Assembly: GCF_023156285.1 (NCBI RefSeq) | Contig: NZ_JAKZAJ010000003.1 | Coordinates: 372,001-436,000, forward strand | Reading direction: 5' to 3' | Origin: Marinobacter koreensis | Lineage (GTDB): Bacteria > Pseudomonadota > Gammaproteobacteria > Pseudomonadales > Oleiphilaceae | Length of the DNA: 64,000 bases | In this document: piece after piece, positions 8,551 through 17,918 of the stretch | Layout of the letters: each line of letters starts with the position of its first letter | Position numbering within the stretch: position 1 is the stretch's first letter | Translations under genes and position numbers: made by a program | The notes under the pieces: model-generated | Told to the model about the DNA's origin: nothing | The model's input: only the letters and a program-made list of their open reading frames with translations | Databases searched by the model: none

Positions 8551-8566
8551 TTTACCTTAACGTAAA
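8551..8566 (-). promoter_or_regulatory. LiuR-like operator upstream of the bkd operon
   Basis: The 16-mer TTTACCTTAACGTAAA departs by one base from the palindrome TTTACGTTAACGTAAA, which is close to the motif described for LiuR, the MerR-family regulator of branched-chain amino acid degradation in gammaproteobacteria. It lies about 110 bases upstream of bkdA1, where a promoter is expected. No liuR gene is in the window. Confidence 0.55.
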
Positions 8567-8705
8567 CTGCTGCGATGGGGTAGACCCCCATTTTGGATTT
8601 TCATCGTTCCGGATTCATTCAGACCGCCACAAAAATGCCGCGGCAGGCTGCAGAAGGCGTTCTATTATGTAGGTATCGACACGGACCCGGCCTCCAGAGA
8701 CAGCA

Positions 8706-11192
8706 ATGAAACGGATTATTCCTCCTGAGGTTGCTCGGGCGTTACCGCGTGGCACTCGTGGCCTGTCCCAGGCTGAAGTCAACGCGACACGCCAGCGCTT
8801 TGGCACCAATCAAATCATTGAAACGCCGCCCTCCGGCTTATGGCCTTTAATCAGGAACACCGTGAAGGACCCGATGCTGTGGTTCTTGCTCGGGACCAGT
8901 GGGATCTTCTGGCTGGTCGGAGAAAGCACGGAAGCCCTGGTGTTGTTGGTGTCGCTGATACCGTTTTTTGGCATGGACAGCTACCTCCACCGGAGGACCC
9001 AGGCGTCAATCGAGGGCTTGAGCGGTCAGCTGTCTGCCCGGGCCCGAGTGATCCGGGAGGATGGCACAACCAGTGTTGATGCCACCGATCTCGTTCCCGG
9101 CGATCTGGTTGAAGTAAACGCCGGGGAGTCCTTTCCGGCGGACGGACTCCTGCTTGTGGAGGACTCGATACAGGTCGACGAATCAGCGCTGACCGGCGAA
9201 GCCTATCCGGTACGCAAATCGATATTCGCGGATGAGCCGGCGGGCGTTGCCGAGCAGGCGATTGATACGTGTTTCTGGGGATACGCGGGAACCAGAATAC
9301 TCTCTGGCAAAGCGGTGCTGAGGGTCGTATTCACGGGTCGCGAAACGCTTTATGGCGAAATTGTCCGCACGGCTCTGGGAGGCAAACAGGAACGCCCCCC
9401 CTTGCAGAGAGCAGTCGGCCGGCTAGTCACCTGGTTATTGGTTGTTGCCATTGCGTTTTGCGGGATTCTCGCTACGGTTCGCTGGTACCAGGGGCATGGA
9501 CTGCTGGATGCGCTTATAAGCGCGGTTACTCTGGCCGTGGCGGCGTTGCCGGAAGAGTTCCCGGTGGTATTGACCTTTTTCCTGGGCGTTGGCGTCTATC
9601 GACTTGCGAAGCGGCGCGCCCTGGTGCGTCGAGGCGTCGTTGTCGAAAATATCGGCAGGATTACAACCATCTGCTCCGACAAAACCGGAACCCTCACAGA
9701 GGGCAGGCTCTGTCTTGCGCATCAGTACCCCTCAGAAGATCTCTCAATCGATCAGTTACTGACGATCGCCGCGGACGCCTCGCTCAGCGAGGAAGGCGAT
9801 CCGCTTGATCGCGCGATACTGGAGGCTGCACCAACAAATCGGACCCCGGACGTCATCGCTCGTTTTCCCTTTACCGAAGACAGAAAGCGGGAAGTCACTA
9901 TCGTCCGTGACGGTCGCATTGCTCACGTCGCCATGAAAGGCGCACCGGAGACCGTCCTGTCTATGTGTTTCCTCGATGGGACACAGAAAAAGGCCTGGCT
10001 CAGACAGGTGCAGGACCTGGCCGAAAATGGTCACAAGGTTATCGCCTGCGCCTACAAACCATGGACGTTGGTTGAAGACTCAGCCAACGAACCCGACCGG
10101 GATTTCGAGTTTGCCGGTTTACTGGCGTTCGAGGATCCGGCCAGAGAGGGTGTCCGACATGCATTGCAACAGTGTCGGCAGGCTCGCATCAAAGTGATCA
10201 TGGTGACCGGGGACCATCCGGCCACGGCAGGAGCGCTCGCTGCGGAGGTTGGCCTTGGAGAGACACCACCACGAGTGGTTACCGGCGAGGAAATGGAAGC
10301 GCGTCTCTCAGAGGAGGGCAGCAAGTATCTGGATCAGGTGGATGTCGTTGCCCGTGCTGTCCCGGTTCATAAGCACACGCTGGTACGGTGTCTTCAGTCC
10401 CGTGGTGAGATCGTTGCCGTAACCGGTGATGGGGTCAATGATGTCCCCGCGCTCAAGGTGGCGGACGTTGGAATCGCTATGGGCGAACGGGGAACCCGAA
10501 GCGCGCGGGAGGTCGCATCGATCATTCTGATGGATGACAATTTCCGGACCATTGTCGGTGCAATTGCCGAAGGGCGCCAGCTGTTTGCGAATCTTCAGAT
10601 GAGCTTTCAATACCTGCTGATGGTTCACATTCCTCTGGTTCTGACCGCTGCGCTGATACCGTTGATGGGCTATCCGATTCTGTATCTGCCGATTCACGTC
10701 GTATGGCTGGAGCTCATCATCCATCCAACTGCGTTGCTTGTTTTTCAGTATCATCCTGGCACGGACGAGCTTCGATATCGTCCGCGTCAGGAAAAGCTGA
10801 GCTTCTTCACCCCGATTCAAACGCTGGGCATCGCATTCACCGGGCTTCTTGTGACCAGTCTGATTTACTGGAGTTATGTGCGCAGCCTTGGTATCGGGCG
10901 TGATGTTGATCATGCAAGGGCCATGGCTATGGTGGTTCTCATCGTAGCCAGCGGCGTCGTAACCTCGTTACTGAGCCGTTTGCGGGGAAAGGCCGCGATA
11001 TCGGTGACGGTCTTCAGTTTGATATCTGCCGCCGTCCTGATTCAGATTCCCGGGCTTTCCAGTTTATTGAATTTAAAGCCCCTTCATTACGATGACTGGC
11101 TGGTTGCGGCGGGAAGTGGCGCACTGGTGTGCCTGCCGATCCTTGGATTCAGGTTCCTTGAGGTGGCATGGGCAAAAAGTGCCGGGCGCTGA
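8706..11192 (+). CDS. Cation-transporting P-type ATPase, unusual P2-like
   Basis: The 828-residue protein has all P-type ATPase landmarks: actuator loop TGEA (163-166, where most families have TGES), membrane-helix-4 motif PEEFP beginning at residue 282, phosphorylation motif DKTGTLT with Asp325, and hinge motif TGDGVND at about 573-579. Membrane helices flank the actuator domain and about five hydrophobic segments follow the hinge region. It has no N-terminal heavy-metal domain or CPC motif, so a P1B metal exporter is unlikely. The helix-4 PEEFP differs from PEGLP of typical calcium pumps, so the ion cannot be assigned. ATG 8706 has only a weak GAGAC site. It stands alone, divergent from bkd. 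Confidence 0.85.
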   Translation: MKRIIPPEVARALPRGTRGLSQAEVNATRQRFGTNQIIETPPSGLWPLIRNTVKDPMLWFLLGTSGIFWLVGESTEALVLLVSLIPFFGMDSYLHRRTQASIEGLSGQLSARARVIREDGTTSVDATDLVPGDLVEVNAGESFPADGLLLVEDSIQVDESALTGEAYPVRKSIFADEPAGVAEQAIDTCFWGYAGTRILSGKAVLRVVFTGRETLYGEIVRTALGGKQERPPLQRAVGRLVTWLLVVAIAFCGILATVRWYQGHGLLDALISAVTLAVAALPEEFPVVLTFFLGVGVYRLAKRRALVRRGVVVENIGRITTICSDKTGTLTEGRLCLAHQYPSEDLSIDQLLTIAADASLSEEGDPLDRAILEAAPTNRTPDVIARFPFTEDRKREVTIVRDGRIAHVAMKGAPETVLSMCFLDGTQKKAWLRQVQDLAENGHKVIACAYKPWTLVEDSANEPDRDFEFAGLLAFEDPAREGVRHALQQCRQARIKVIMVTGDHPATAGALAAEVGLGETPPRVVTGEEMEARLSEEGSKYLDQVDVVARAVPVHKHTLVRCLQSRGEIVAVTGDGVNDVPALKVADVGIAMGERGTRSAREVASIILMDDNFRTIVGAIAEGRQLFANLQMSFQYLLMVHIPLVLTAALIPLMGYPILYLPIHVVWLELIIHPTALLVFQYHPGTDELRYRPRQEKLSFFTPIQTLGIAFTGLLVTSLIYWSYVRSLGIGRDVDHARAMAMVVLIVASGVVTSLLSRLRGKAAISVTVFSLISAAVLIQIPGLSSLLNLKPLHYDDWLVAAGSGALVCLPILGFRFLEVAWAKSAGR

Positions 11193-11262
11193 AACCATTT
11201 CTGGCCCTTTTCGTACAAGACGTTGAAGCTCGTGAATTTCCGGACACAGGGAAACGACAAAG

Positions 11263-11724
11263 ATGACACGCTATTTCGCGTTCGCCAGTCTCCTGGTGCT
11301 GACTGGCTGCGCTTCCACTGGCAACGTGCCGGCTTCAGGCACCGCTTTCAAACTCGATGGCTGCAGCCCTTTTCTCAATTGTGTTTCCAGTGAATCCAGT
11401 GTCGGCCTCTATAAAGTTCAGCCGATCGCGCTGACTCAGCCGCTGGATCCATCATCCTGGGACCGCATCAAGTCCACGGCACTTGAACTTCCGGGTGCCT
11501 CCCTGGAAGAAGCGCGGTATGGCTACGCCAATATCACTTACTACAGTGATTTCTTCGGCTTTCCGGACTTCCTGGAAATCCTGGTGGCTGACGATGGCCA
11601 GCATCTGAATGTGCGCTCCCAGTCGATGCTTGGCTTCTACGATCTCGGGGTAAACCGGGCCAGGGTAGAGCGGTTACGTGAACGCCTGGCAGCAGAGGAT
11701 ATTGCCCGTGGGGCGGCACCCTGA
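11263..11724 (+). CDS. DUF1499 family lipoprotein
   Basis: The 153-residue product has a short signal peptide ending in lipobox LTGC (Cys16). The mature domain fits DUF1499: an early CSPFLNCVSS segment and the diagnostic C-terminal block LNVRSQSMLGFYDLGVNRAR. Members are widespread in bacteria and function is unknown. It follows the P-type ATPase by 70 bases on the same strand and could be co-transcribed, but no functional link is evident. A hairpin follows the stop. Confidence 0.8.
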   Translation: MTRYFAFASLLVLTGCASTGNVPASGTAFKLDGCSPFLNCVSSESSVGLYKVQPIALTQPLDPSSWDRIKSTALELPGASLEEARYGYANITYYSDFFGFPDFLEILVADDGQHLNVRSQSMLGFYDLGVNRARVERLRERLAAEDIARGAAP

Positions 11725-11725
11725 A

Positions 11726-11759
11726 GCCGGACGTATCGGTTTATTTTCCGGTGTCCGGC
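11726..11759 (+). terminator. Extended hairpin after the DUF1499 gene
   Basis: GCCGGAC (11726-11732) pairs with GTCCGGC (11753-11759), with an inner CGG/CCG pairing around a T-rich loop. There is no T-run after the stem, so it may be a Rho-independent terminator of poor quality or simply an mRNA 3' hairpin. Confidence 0.35.
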
Positions 11760-11830
11760 CCGGTCATGGTACCTTCGATCCATCACCGGTTAATTGATAA
11801 CAGCGACACGGAAGCTGGCGAGGAGACCAA

Positions 11831-13297
11831 ATGAACGTATACATCATTGGCGCAGGAATTATGGGCACCACCTTTGCGACCCTGGCAAAGGAATTTGCGC
11901 CCGACCTGGATGTCACGATCCTGGAAAGACTTGACGGTCCGGGAGAGGGCAACTCGTGGGTATTCAATAACGCCGGCACCGGTCATGAAGCGAACTGCGA
12001 ACTGAATTACACCCCGGTGGATGAAGAGGTCATTTCCGTCGAGAAGGCGCTGAAGATCCACGCCCAGTTCAATGTTGCCAAGCAGTTCTGGGCCTACCTG
12101 GTCGGGAAGGGCGCCATCAAGGATCCGACATCCTTTATCAATCAGACGAAGCACTGCACCATCGTATCGGAACCCTCGATCAACGAACTCAAACTTCGAT
12201 TCAAGGAAATGTCCGCGCATCACTTCTTCGAAAACATGCGTTATTCGGACGACTTCGATGAGATAAAAAGCTGGATTCCGTACACAATGGAAGGCCGGCC
12301 TCGCCATGAAAAAATGGCTGCAACGGTGATCGAAACCGGTACCGACGTAAACTTCGGCGCCTTGACGGAAAAGATGGCGGAGTATGCGGTGCAGACCCTG
12401 GGTGTCAAAATCGAGTACGGCACTCATGTGAAACGGGTGCACCGGAGCCCGTCCGGCACCTGGCTTATCGAGACCGAACAGAGGGGCGCCAGGGTTCAAC
12501 ACAAGGCAGACGTTCTGTTTGTGGGTGCTGGTGGCGGTGCCTTCCCGCTACTGAAAAGAAGTCACCAACCGTTCCGCCGGCGCTATACCGGCTTTCCTGT
12601 GGGCGGGCGCTTCCTTCAGGCACCGATCAGCGAAGAACAGGCCAATCAATACCGCGCCAAAACTTATGGCAAGGCAAAAGTGGGCGCACCGCCCATGTCC
12701 GTGCCGCACCTGGACCTGCGGGTAGCAGATGGCCAGCATTATTTGTTGTTCGGTCCGTTCGCGTCTTTCAAACCGGTGCTGGAGAAGGGCCGCGGCTTTT
12801 TCGATTACCTCCGCTCCATGCGGCTTCATGATATCCCTGGCCTGTTGAACGTTGCCCGGGAACATTTTCCGCTGGTGAGCTACCTGATTTCCGAAACCTT
12901 CAAAGGCAAGAAAAGCATGCTCGAGGAGCTTGAGGCGTTTGCGCCGGGCCTGAGCAGCAAATTTGACTGGAAGCCTGTGGACGCGGGCCAACGGGTTCAG
13001 ATCATCAAGGATGGAGATCTGCAGATGGGTACGGAAATCGTCGTCTCGACTGATAAAACCTACGGCACCTTGCTCGGCGCCTCACCGGGCGCGTCCGTAT
13101 CGCCGGAAGTGATGTTACGCTGCCTGGAGCAGATGCTCCCGGCAATCTTCTCCAAAGAGGAGGCCGGGAAGAAGAGGAAGGAAATTTTCCCGGAGGATGA
13201 TCTGGAAACGCTGATCCACAATCCGGACCGATACCGGGAGATTCGGGATGCGGTCAACGATCAGCTGGGAATACACCCGTCAGCGGCGACACCCTGA
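11831..13297 (+). CDS. mqo: Malate:quinone oxidoreductase
   Basis: The 488-residue FAD enzyme oxidises malate to oxaloacetate and passes electrons to the quinone pool at the inner face of the cytoplasmic membrane, replacing or supplementing soluble malate dehydrogenase in the TCA cycle. The N-terminus shows the dinucleotide-binding pattern IIGAGIMG (G7, G9, G12), followed by the Mqo-specific GNSWVFNNAGTGHEANCELN. Further family segments include YTGFPVGGRFL, VPHLDLR and a C-terminal LLGASPGASVS. Length is normal. GAGGAG lies 5-10 bases before the ATG. Its end is 8 bases from a convergent aminotransferase gene, whose likely aspartate/glutamate substrates connect with oxaloacetate, though no operon links them. 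Confidence 0.93.
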   Translation: MNVYIIGAGIMGTTFATLAKEFAPDLDVTILERLDGPGEGNSWVFNNAGTGHEANCELNYTPVDEEVISVEKALKIHAQFNVAKQFWAYLVGKGAIKDPTSFINQTKHCTIVSEPSINELKLRFKEMSAHHFFENMRYSDDFDEIKSWIPYTMEGRPRHEKMAATVIETGTDVNFGALTEKMAEYAVQTLGVKIEYGTHVKRVHRSPSGTWLIETEQRGARVQHKADVLFVGAGGGAFPLLKRSHQPFRRRYTGFPVGGRFLQAPISEEQANQYRAKTYGKAKVGAPPMSVPHLDLRVADGQHYLLFGPFASFKPVLEKGRGFFDYLRSMRLHDIPGLLNVAREHFPLVSYLISETFKGKKSMLEELEAFAPGLSSKFDWKPVDAGQRVQIIKDGDLQMGTEIVVSTDKTYGTLLGASPGASVSPEVMLRCLEQMLPAIFSKEEAGKKRKEIFPEDDLETLIHNPDRYREIRDAVNDQLGIHPSAATP

Positions 13298-13305
13298 GGC
13301 ATTGA

Positions 13306-14508
13306 TTACGCAAATGCCTTCTGGAGGCGCTCCATACCTTTCTGGAGCGATTCCTCGTTAGCCGCAAAAGACAGTCGCATATGTCCCGGTGCATTGAAAG
13401 CCGATCCCGGGACCATAGCGATTCCCAGTTCGTCGAGGAGCCATTCGCCGAGCTCCTGATCGTCTTCGACCTCATCCAGACTCTCAATCACCCGTGAGAA
13501 GTCCGGTAAACAGTAGAAGCTGCCCTGGGCTGGCTGGCAATCGATTTTGCCAATACGATCAAGACCTTCCTGAATGAGACGTGCGCGCTGCGCAAACCGG
13601 TTCGTCATCCTGTGAACATCATCCAGCCCGCCATTGAGGGCTGCCGCCGCTGCAACCTGAGAAACCGCGGCCGTGTGCGAGTTTGTCTGGCCCTGTAACT
13701 TCAGCATTTCCGCAATCAGCAGCTCCGGGCCGGCCACGATGCCCACGCGCCAGCCCGTCATCGCATAGGCTTTCGACACACCGTTGATCACCACCGTCCG
13801 ATCTTTCAGGGACGGACAGGCATTCAGGATATTGGTGAACGGCTGGGAATCGAAACGCAGGTGTTCGTAGATGTCATCCGTAATCACAAACGCGTTCGGA
13901 TAGTTCATTAACACCTCGCCCAGAGCTGCCAGCGCTTCCCGGCTGTAGATCTGGCCGGTGGGATTGTTCGGTGTGTTCAGAAGCACCACCCGGGTGCGCT
14001 CGCTCATGCACTGCTCAAGCGTTTCAGGCGTCAGGACAAAGCCATCCTCAAGCCGGGTTGGCGCCTCGACAATGCGGGCGCCGGCGATTTTTGCAATGGC
14101 CGGATAACTTCCCCAGTGAGGCGAGGGAATCACGACCTCGTCGGCAGGGCCCAGCAGTGACAGGCAGGCGTTGAAGAGTGCCTGTTTGGCACCACAGCTA
14201 TGCATCACCTCGCTGGCGCGGAAGTGAAGGTCATTCTCCCGTTCAAACTTTTTACGGATGGCATCCTTCAGTATCGAGAGACCGGCGATGGGGGTATACC
14301 GCGTATAGCCATCGTCGAGCGCCTGCTTGGCCGCGTCAATGATCCACCGGGGCGTGTCGAAATCCGGCTCACCGGCATCCATCCGGACGATGTCGTGTCC
14401 CTGATCAGAAAGCGCCTTGGCGCGTCTGCCAATGCGAAAGATGGACGACTCCGACAGATCCTCCACACGCCGGGCGAAGTGAACGGGGTGTTGCTCGGTC
14501 GAGGACAT
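13306..14508 (-). CDS. Class I pyridoxal-phosphate aminotransferase (aspartate aminotransferase-like)
   Basis: The 400-residue protein is a fold-type I aminotransferase of the I-gamma/bacterial AspB type: DAGEPDFDTP near the N-terminus, NTPNNPTG (178-185), DDIYEHL with the pyridine-nitrogen-binding aspartate at 211/212, Schiff-base Lys246 in NGVSKAYAMTGWR, and a C-terminal MRLSFAANEE supplying the substrate-carboxylate arginine. Likely amino donors are aspartate or glutamate, but related enzymes accept aromatic or branched substrates, so a precise name is withheld. ATG 14508 is used. It is transcribed alone from the minus strand. Confidence 0.88.
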   Translation of the reverse strand: MSSTEQHPVHFARRVEDLSESSIFRIGRRAKALSDQGHDIVRMDAGEPDFDTPRWIIDAAKQALDDGYTRYTPIAGLSILKDAIRKKFERENDLHFRASEVMHSCGAKQALFNACLSLLGPADEVVIPSPHWGSYPAIAKIAGARIVEAPTRLEDGFVLTPETLEQCMSERTRVVLLNTPNNPTGQIYSREALAALGEVLMNYPNAFVITDDIYEHLRFDSQPFTNILNACPSLKDRTVVINGVSKAYAMTGWRVGIVAGPELLIAEMLKLQGQTNSHTAAVSQVAAAAALNGGLDDVHRMTNRFAQRARLIQEGLDRIGKIDCQPAQGSFYCLPDFSRVIESLDEVEDDQELGEWLLDELGIAMVPGSAFNAPGHMRLSFAANEESLQKGMERLQKAFA

Positions 14509-14635
14509 GATAGAAACCTCGCTGCCTGAATAGCCAGTTGCTACAAAATGTAGACCTGACTTAAACCCTAGTTGTCCGGAGCCTTCGGGGAAATACTATA
14601 TTCCACGGATGTTAAGCCGATCCATGGCGAACGAA

Positions 14636-14767
14636 TCAGCCGGTAAGCTGTTCGTCGTTCTGTTTCTCAATCAACTGCGTTTTGCCAACGGCGACGCTGA
14701 GCGCAACGGCCAATGTGACGAAGGCAGCCAGGCCGCCAAAAAGAGTAATCACAGGGAGAACGTTCAT
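14636..14767 (-). CDS. Small single-pass membrane protein, 43 residues
   Basis: A short minus-strand frame encodes 43 residues: a short N-terminus, one strongly hydrophobic helix (about residues 4-28, ITLFGGLAAFVTLAVALSVA), and a charged tail (KTQLIEKQNDEQLTG). TTGAGG lies about 10 bases upstream of its ATG. A possible promoter (TTGAAC 14811-14816, 18-base spacer, TAGCAA 14787-14792 on the minus strand) overlaps a perfect palindrome. This is the typical design of bacterial small membrane proteins. A plus-strand frame across the same DNA gives an unremarkable peptide. I do not recognise a family. Confidence 0.5.
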   Translation of the reverse strand: MNVLPVITLFGGLAAFVTLAVALSVAVGKTQLIEKQNDEQLTG

Positions 14768-14815
14768 GGCTATAAGACCTCAAATGTTGCTAGGGTTGGA
14801 GTGCGCTTCGGTTCA

Positions 14816-14827
14816 ATAACCGGTTAT
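14816..14827. promoter_or_regulatory. Perfect 12-bp palindrome ATAACCGGTTAT
   Basis: The palindrome lies 49 bases upstream of the 43-residue minus-strand gene and overlaps its possible -35 element. The rest of the 469-base interval between the aminotransferase and selO (14509-14977) holds only this, the small gene and the selO ribosome-binding site. Confidence 0.3.
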
Positions 14828-14977
14828 GTGGAAGCTAAGTATTAGTGTACGAGGGGAATGGCCACGAGGGTGTAGGCAGAAACCAATATCGGGCATATGG
14901 AAATGTCCTTACTCTCCCTGGAAAATCAAGAAAAGTGCTTACGCGAATTTTATGGGAGTACGCGCGGAGGAGTCCCT

Positions 14978-16693
14978 ATGCTAAAGCGATCGCCGCAGGA
15001 AACGCATTCCAATGTCGCCGCCCTCGAGGATCTTGTGAGTCTCGCAGACTACTCATTCATGGATACCCTTAATTGCGACCCTGAGGCGAATGCAACCGGA
15101 TCCGAACACTCGCCCAGGCAGGTTTTCTCGGGGCACTATGTTCCGGTCAAACCCACACCCATGGAAAATCCGGAATACGTCGCGCACAGCCAAAGTCTGT
15201 TTCGCGAACTGGGCTTCGCCGACAGCCTGGCGCAGTCAGACGATTTCGTCCGTATGTTTTCCGGCGACCTGTCGCATGTTCCGGAGCCGATGCGCAAAGT
15301 GGGTTGGGCGTGCGGCTACGCACTGTCTATTTATGGCAACGAATTCACTCAGCAGTGCCCGTTTCAGACCGGGAATGGATACGGCGATGGTCGGGCTATT
15401 TCCGTGCTTGAGGCCGTCATCAACGGTCAGCGCTGGGAAATGCAGCTGAAAGGGGCAGGGCGCACACCATACTGCCGCGGTGCGGATGGTCGGGCTGTTT
15501 TGCGCTCCAGTGTTCGGGAGTTCCTGGCACAGGAGCACATGAATGCGCTTGGTGTGCCAACGTCACGGTCGCTGAGCCTGAACGTGTCCAAAACCGAGAC
15601 CGTCAGGCGTCCCTGGTACGCGGAGGGCTCACGCTCAATGGATCCGGATGTGCTGATTTCCGAGCCCGTTGCCATCTCCACGCGGGTTGCGTCGTCGTTC
15701 ATTCGGGTAGGGCAGATTGAGCTTTTCAGTCGTCGTGCCCGCAGGAACGAACACCCAGGGGCAATGGAGGAGCTCGAGAAGATCGTCCTGCACCTGATCG
15801 ATCGGGAGTATAACGGCGTTATCGACCAGACATTGCCCACTGCTGAAAAAGCCGTTTTGCTGGCAAAAGAGTTCCGCAGCCGACTGACCTCCCTTGTGGC
15901 GAACTGGATCCGCGTTGGCTACTGCCAGGGTAATTTCAACAGCGACAACTGTGCCGCCGGCGGCTTCACGCTGGACTATGGGCCCTTTGGATTCTGCGAC
16001 GCGTTTGATCCGCATTACCAGCCCTGGACGGGTGGCGGCCAGCACTTTTCATTTTTGAACCAGCCCATGGCGGCGGAGCGCAACTTCTACTCGTTCTGTT
16101 CAGCGTTGAAACCACTGTTGGCCAAGCACACGGACTGCCTGCGCCAGCTCGACGAAATTCAACGTGATTTTCCCAGAGTGATGCAGGAGCAGATGGAGGC
16201 GATGTGGGCGGCCAAACTCGGACTCGACGCTTTTCATCCAGATTTGTTCAGCGAACTCGCAACGCTGATGATGCAAACGCCCGTTGATTACACCATCTTC
16301 TTCCGGGAACTCTCATCGTTGCCCGACGACATTGAGCCGCTCAGGAAAAGCTTCTACGGCGGGCGGACCTATGTGGCAGATCCGGAAGGACTGGACCAGC
16401 GCTGGACAGCGTGGCTCACTAAATGGCAATCACTCACTGAACATCGCTCTCGTGAGGAGCTATCCAGCCAGATGAAGCATGCCAATCCGAAGTACAGTTT
16501 GAAGGAATGGTTCCTTGTGCCTGCCTACCAACAAGCCGCTTCAGGAAACTACGCCATGCTCCGGGAGCTGCAGCAAGTTATGACTCAGCCATACGCCGAG
16601 CAATCGGAACGCGTCGAGAAGAAATACTACAGGCTGAAGCCGCTGGAGCTGTTTGGCGTTGGGGGAGCGTCCCACCTGAGTTGCTCGTCTTGA
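14978..16693 (+). CDS. selO: Protein adenylyltransferase SelO (YdiU family)
   Basis: The 571-residue product is a SelO pseudokinase, the family that binds ATP in an inverted orientation and transfers AMP to protein hydroxyl groups in response to oxidative stress. Family blocks are [39 protein letters not shown], and [10 protein letters not shown] followed by [10 protein letters not shown], which carry metal- and nucleotide-binding residues. The protein ends LSCSS; eukaryotic SelO has selenocysteine near this end, bacterial ones such as this have cysteine. QGNFNSDN differs from the HGVMNTDN form of many bacterial homologs. I use ATG 14978 because GGAGGAG stands just before it; a longer frame from 14897 lacks such a site. 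Confidence 0.9.
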   Translation: MLKRSPQETHSNVAALEDLVSLADYSFMDTLNCDPEANATGSEHSPRQVFSGHYVPVKPTPMENPEYVAHSQSLFRELGFADSLAQSDDFVRMFSGDLSHVPEPMRKVGWACGYALSIYGNEFTQQCPFQTGNGYGDGRAISVLEAVINGQRWEMQLKGAGRTPYCRGADGRAVLRSSVREFLAQEHMNALGVPTSRSLSLNVSKTETVRRPWYAEGSRSMDPDVLISEPVAISTRVASSFIRVGQIELFSRRARRNEHPGAMEELEKIVLHLIDREYNGVIDQTLPTAEKAVLLAKEFRSRLTSLVANWIRVGYCQGNFNSDNCAAGGFTLDYGPFGFCDAFDPHYQPWTGGGQHFSFLNQPMAAERNFYSFCSALKPLLAKHTDCLRQLDEIQRDFPRVMQEQMEAMWAAKLGLDAFHPDLFSELATLMMQTPVDYTIFFRELSSLPDDIEPLRKSFYGGRTYVADPEGLDQRWTAWLTKWQSLTEHRSREELSSQMKHANPKYSLKEWFLVPAYQQAASGNYAMLRELQQVMTQPYAEQSERVEKKYYRLKPLELFGVGGASHLSCSS

Positions 16694-16747
16694 TTGCGAG
16701 CAACCATACTGTACTGCGCATAATGTATATTATGTTAAATACGATCT

Positions 16748-16766
16748 GGATCTGAACACCAGATCC
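16748..16766. terminator. Short hairpin between convergent selO and LysR genes
   Basis: GGATCTG (16748-16754) pairs with CAGATCC (16760-16766) around a five-base loop. No clear T-run follows on either strand, so termination is only possible. Confidence 0.3.
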
Positions 16767-16795
16767 CTATCTCCATGGCAGTCGTGACCCCCTCC

Positions 16796-17710
16796 TTATT
16801 CGGATAACGTGAAGTCCACTTCGTCCAATGACTCACTCAGGAAATCGAGAAGTGCCCTGACAGCTGGCAACAAACCTCTTCGTGAGGGAAAAACCGCATG
16901 GAAAATTCCACCACGCGGATGCCATCCGGGAATCACATTTATGAGTCGCCCCTCGATTAAATCCCGACCAGCAACAATAAGCGGCATTCGGACAACACCC
17001 AGCCCTGATAACGCTGCCTGACGCAATGTAAATACGTCATCGGTGACCAGACGTGGGTCATGGGCAATCTGGACCGAGATACCGTCTGGGCCGTCAAGGC
17101 ACCACACATGTTTGCCACCCGGCTGTTCAAAATCGAGGCTTGGAAATGCGCTCAAATCCTCCGGTGCTTCAACACTTCTATGACTGGCGAGAAGTTCGGG
17201 CGACGCCATCAGACATTGTGGGCTTCGGGAAAGAACTTTCATTGTCAGGTCGCTATCCTCCAAAGGTGGAAAACGGACCCTGAGGGCGATGTCGAACCCC
17301 TCTTTCAAGACATCAACGCGACGGCTGGTCGCTTCCATCTCCACTTTCACCTTTGGAAACTTTTCCATGAAGCGAACCAGAAGCGGCGAGATAAGAAAAT
17401 AAATCAGGCCCGGCGGGCAACTCAGCCTGACAGTTCCCCGGGGCTCCGATCGTGATCGATCAATGAGCTCCTGTGCCGCATCGGCTTCCACCAGCATCGC
17501 GAGGCAATGCCGATAATACTCTTTTCCCAGTTCGGTAACGGAGAAGCGTCTTGTTGAGCGGTTGATCAACCTTGTGTCCAGCCGATCCTCAAGCAAGGCG
17601 ACTCGCCGGCTTAGTTTGGATTTGGGAATGCCAAGCGCCCTTCCCGCTGGTGCGAAACCACCGTAGTCCACCACCTGGACGAAGTAGTAAAGATCGTTCA
17701 GGTCCTGCAT
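16796..17710 (-). CDS. LysR-family transcriptional regulator
   Basis: The 304-residue regulator has the LysR winged helix-turn-helix at residues 3-62 (FVQVVDYGGFAPAGRALGIPK then SRRVALLEDRLDTRLINRST) and a two-lobed effector domain (about 88-295, GTVRLSCPPGL at its start). It belongs to the CrgA/PA-type group that often regulates a divergent neighbour. The neighbour here is ycaC, with 208 bases between the starts and a 7-bp inverted repeat 3-38 bases upstream of this gene, so autoregulation and control of ycaC and perhaps pirin are likely. The inducer is unknown. Confidence 0.88.
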   Translation of the reverse strand: MQDLNDLYYFVQVVDYGGFAPAGRALGIPKSKLSRRVALLEDRLDTRLINRSTRRFSVTELGKEYYRHCLAMLVEADAAQELIDRSRSEPRGTVRLSCPPGLIYFLISPLLVRFMEKFPKVKVEMEATSRRVDVLKEGFDIALRVRFPPLEDSDLTMKVLSRSPQCLMASPELLASHRSVEAPEDLSAFPSLDFEQPGGKHVWCLDGPDGISVQIAHDPRLVTDDVFTLRQAALSGLGVVRMPLIVAGRDLIEGRLINVIPGWHPRGGIFHAVFPSRRGLLPAVRALLDFLSESLDEVDFTLSE

Positions 17711-17713
17711 ATG

Positions 17714-17748
17714 AATTCGTCCTATTCATGGAACAGTCAGTACGAATT
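17714..17748. promoter_or_regulatory. Inverted repeat in the LysR-ycaC divergent region
   Basis: AATTCGT (17714-17720) and ACGAATT (17742-17748) form a perfect 7-bp inverted repeat with 21 bases between, immediately upstream of the LysR start. The position suits an autoregulatory LysR binding region, although the spacing is wider than the usual T-N11-A box. Confidence 0.4.
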
Positions 17749-17918
17749 TCGCTGTCTACCCAGCAAAATCAAGCGGCTTTAGTCTAATCCCTGTTCCTCA
17801 ATTGAGGGAATTTAAACGGCCTGAATCATATAGAAAAAGGCCTCTTTGGCGCCAATGCAACCTACTAAACAATGCAGTTGGCCAGAACTGATCACGTCAA
17901 TAGCAAGGAGAACGGGAA

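Noticed and set aside
14609-14845. Plus-strand 78-codon frame across the small membrane gene
   Set aside because: Unremarkable composition and no ribosome-binding site; the minus-strand frame has a clear membrane helix and a site.
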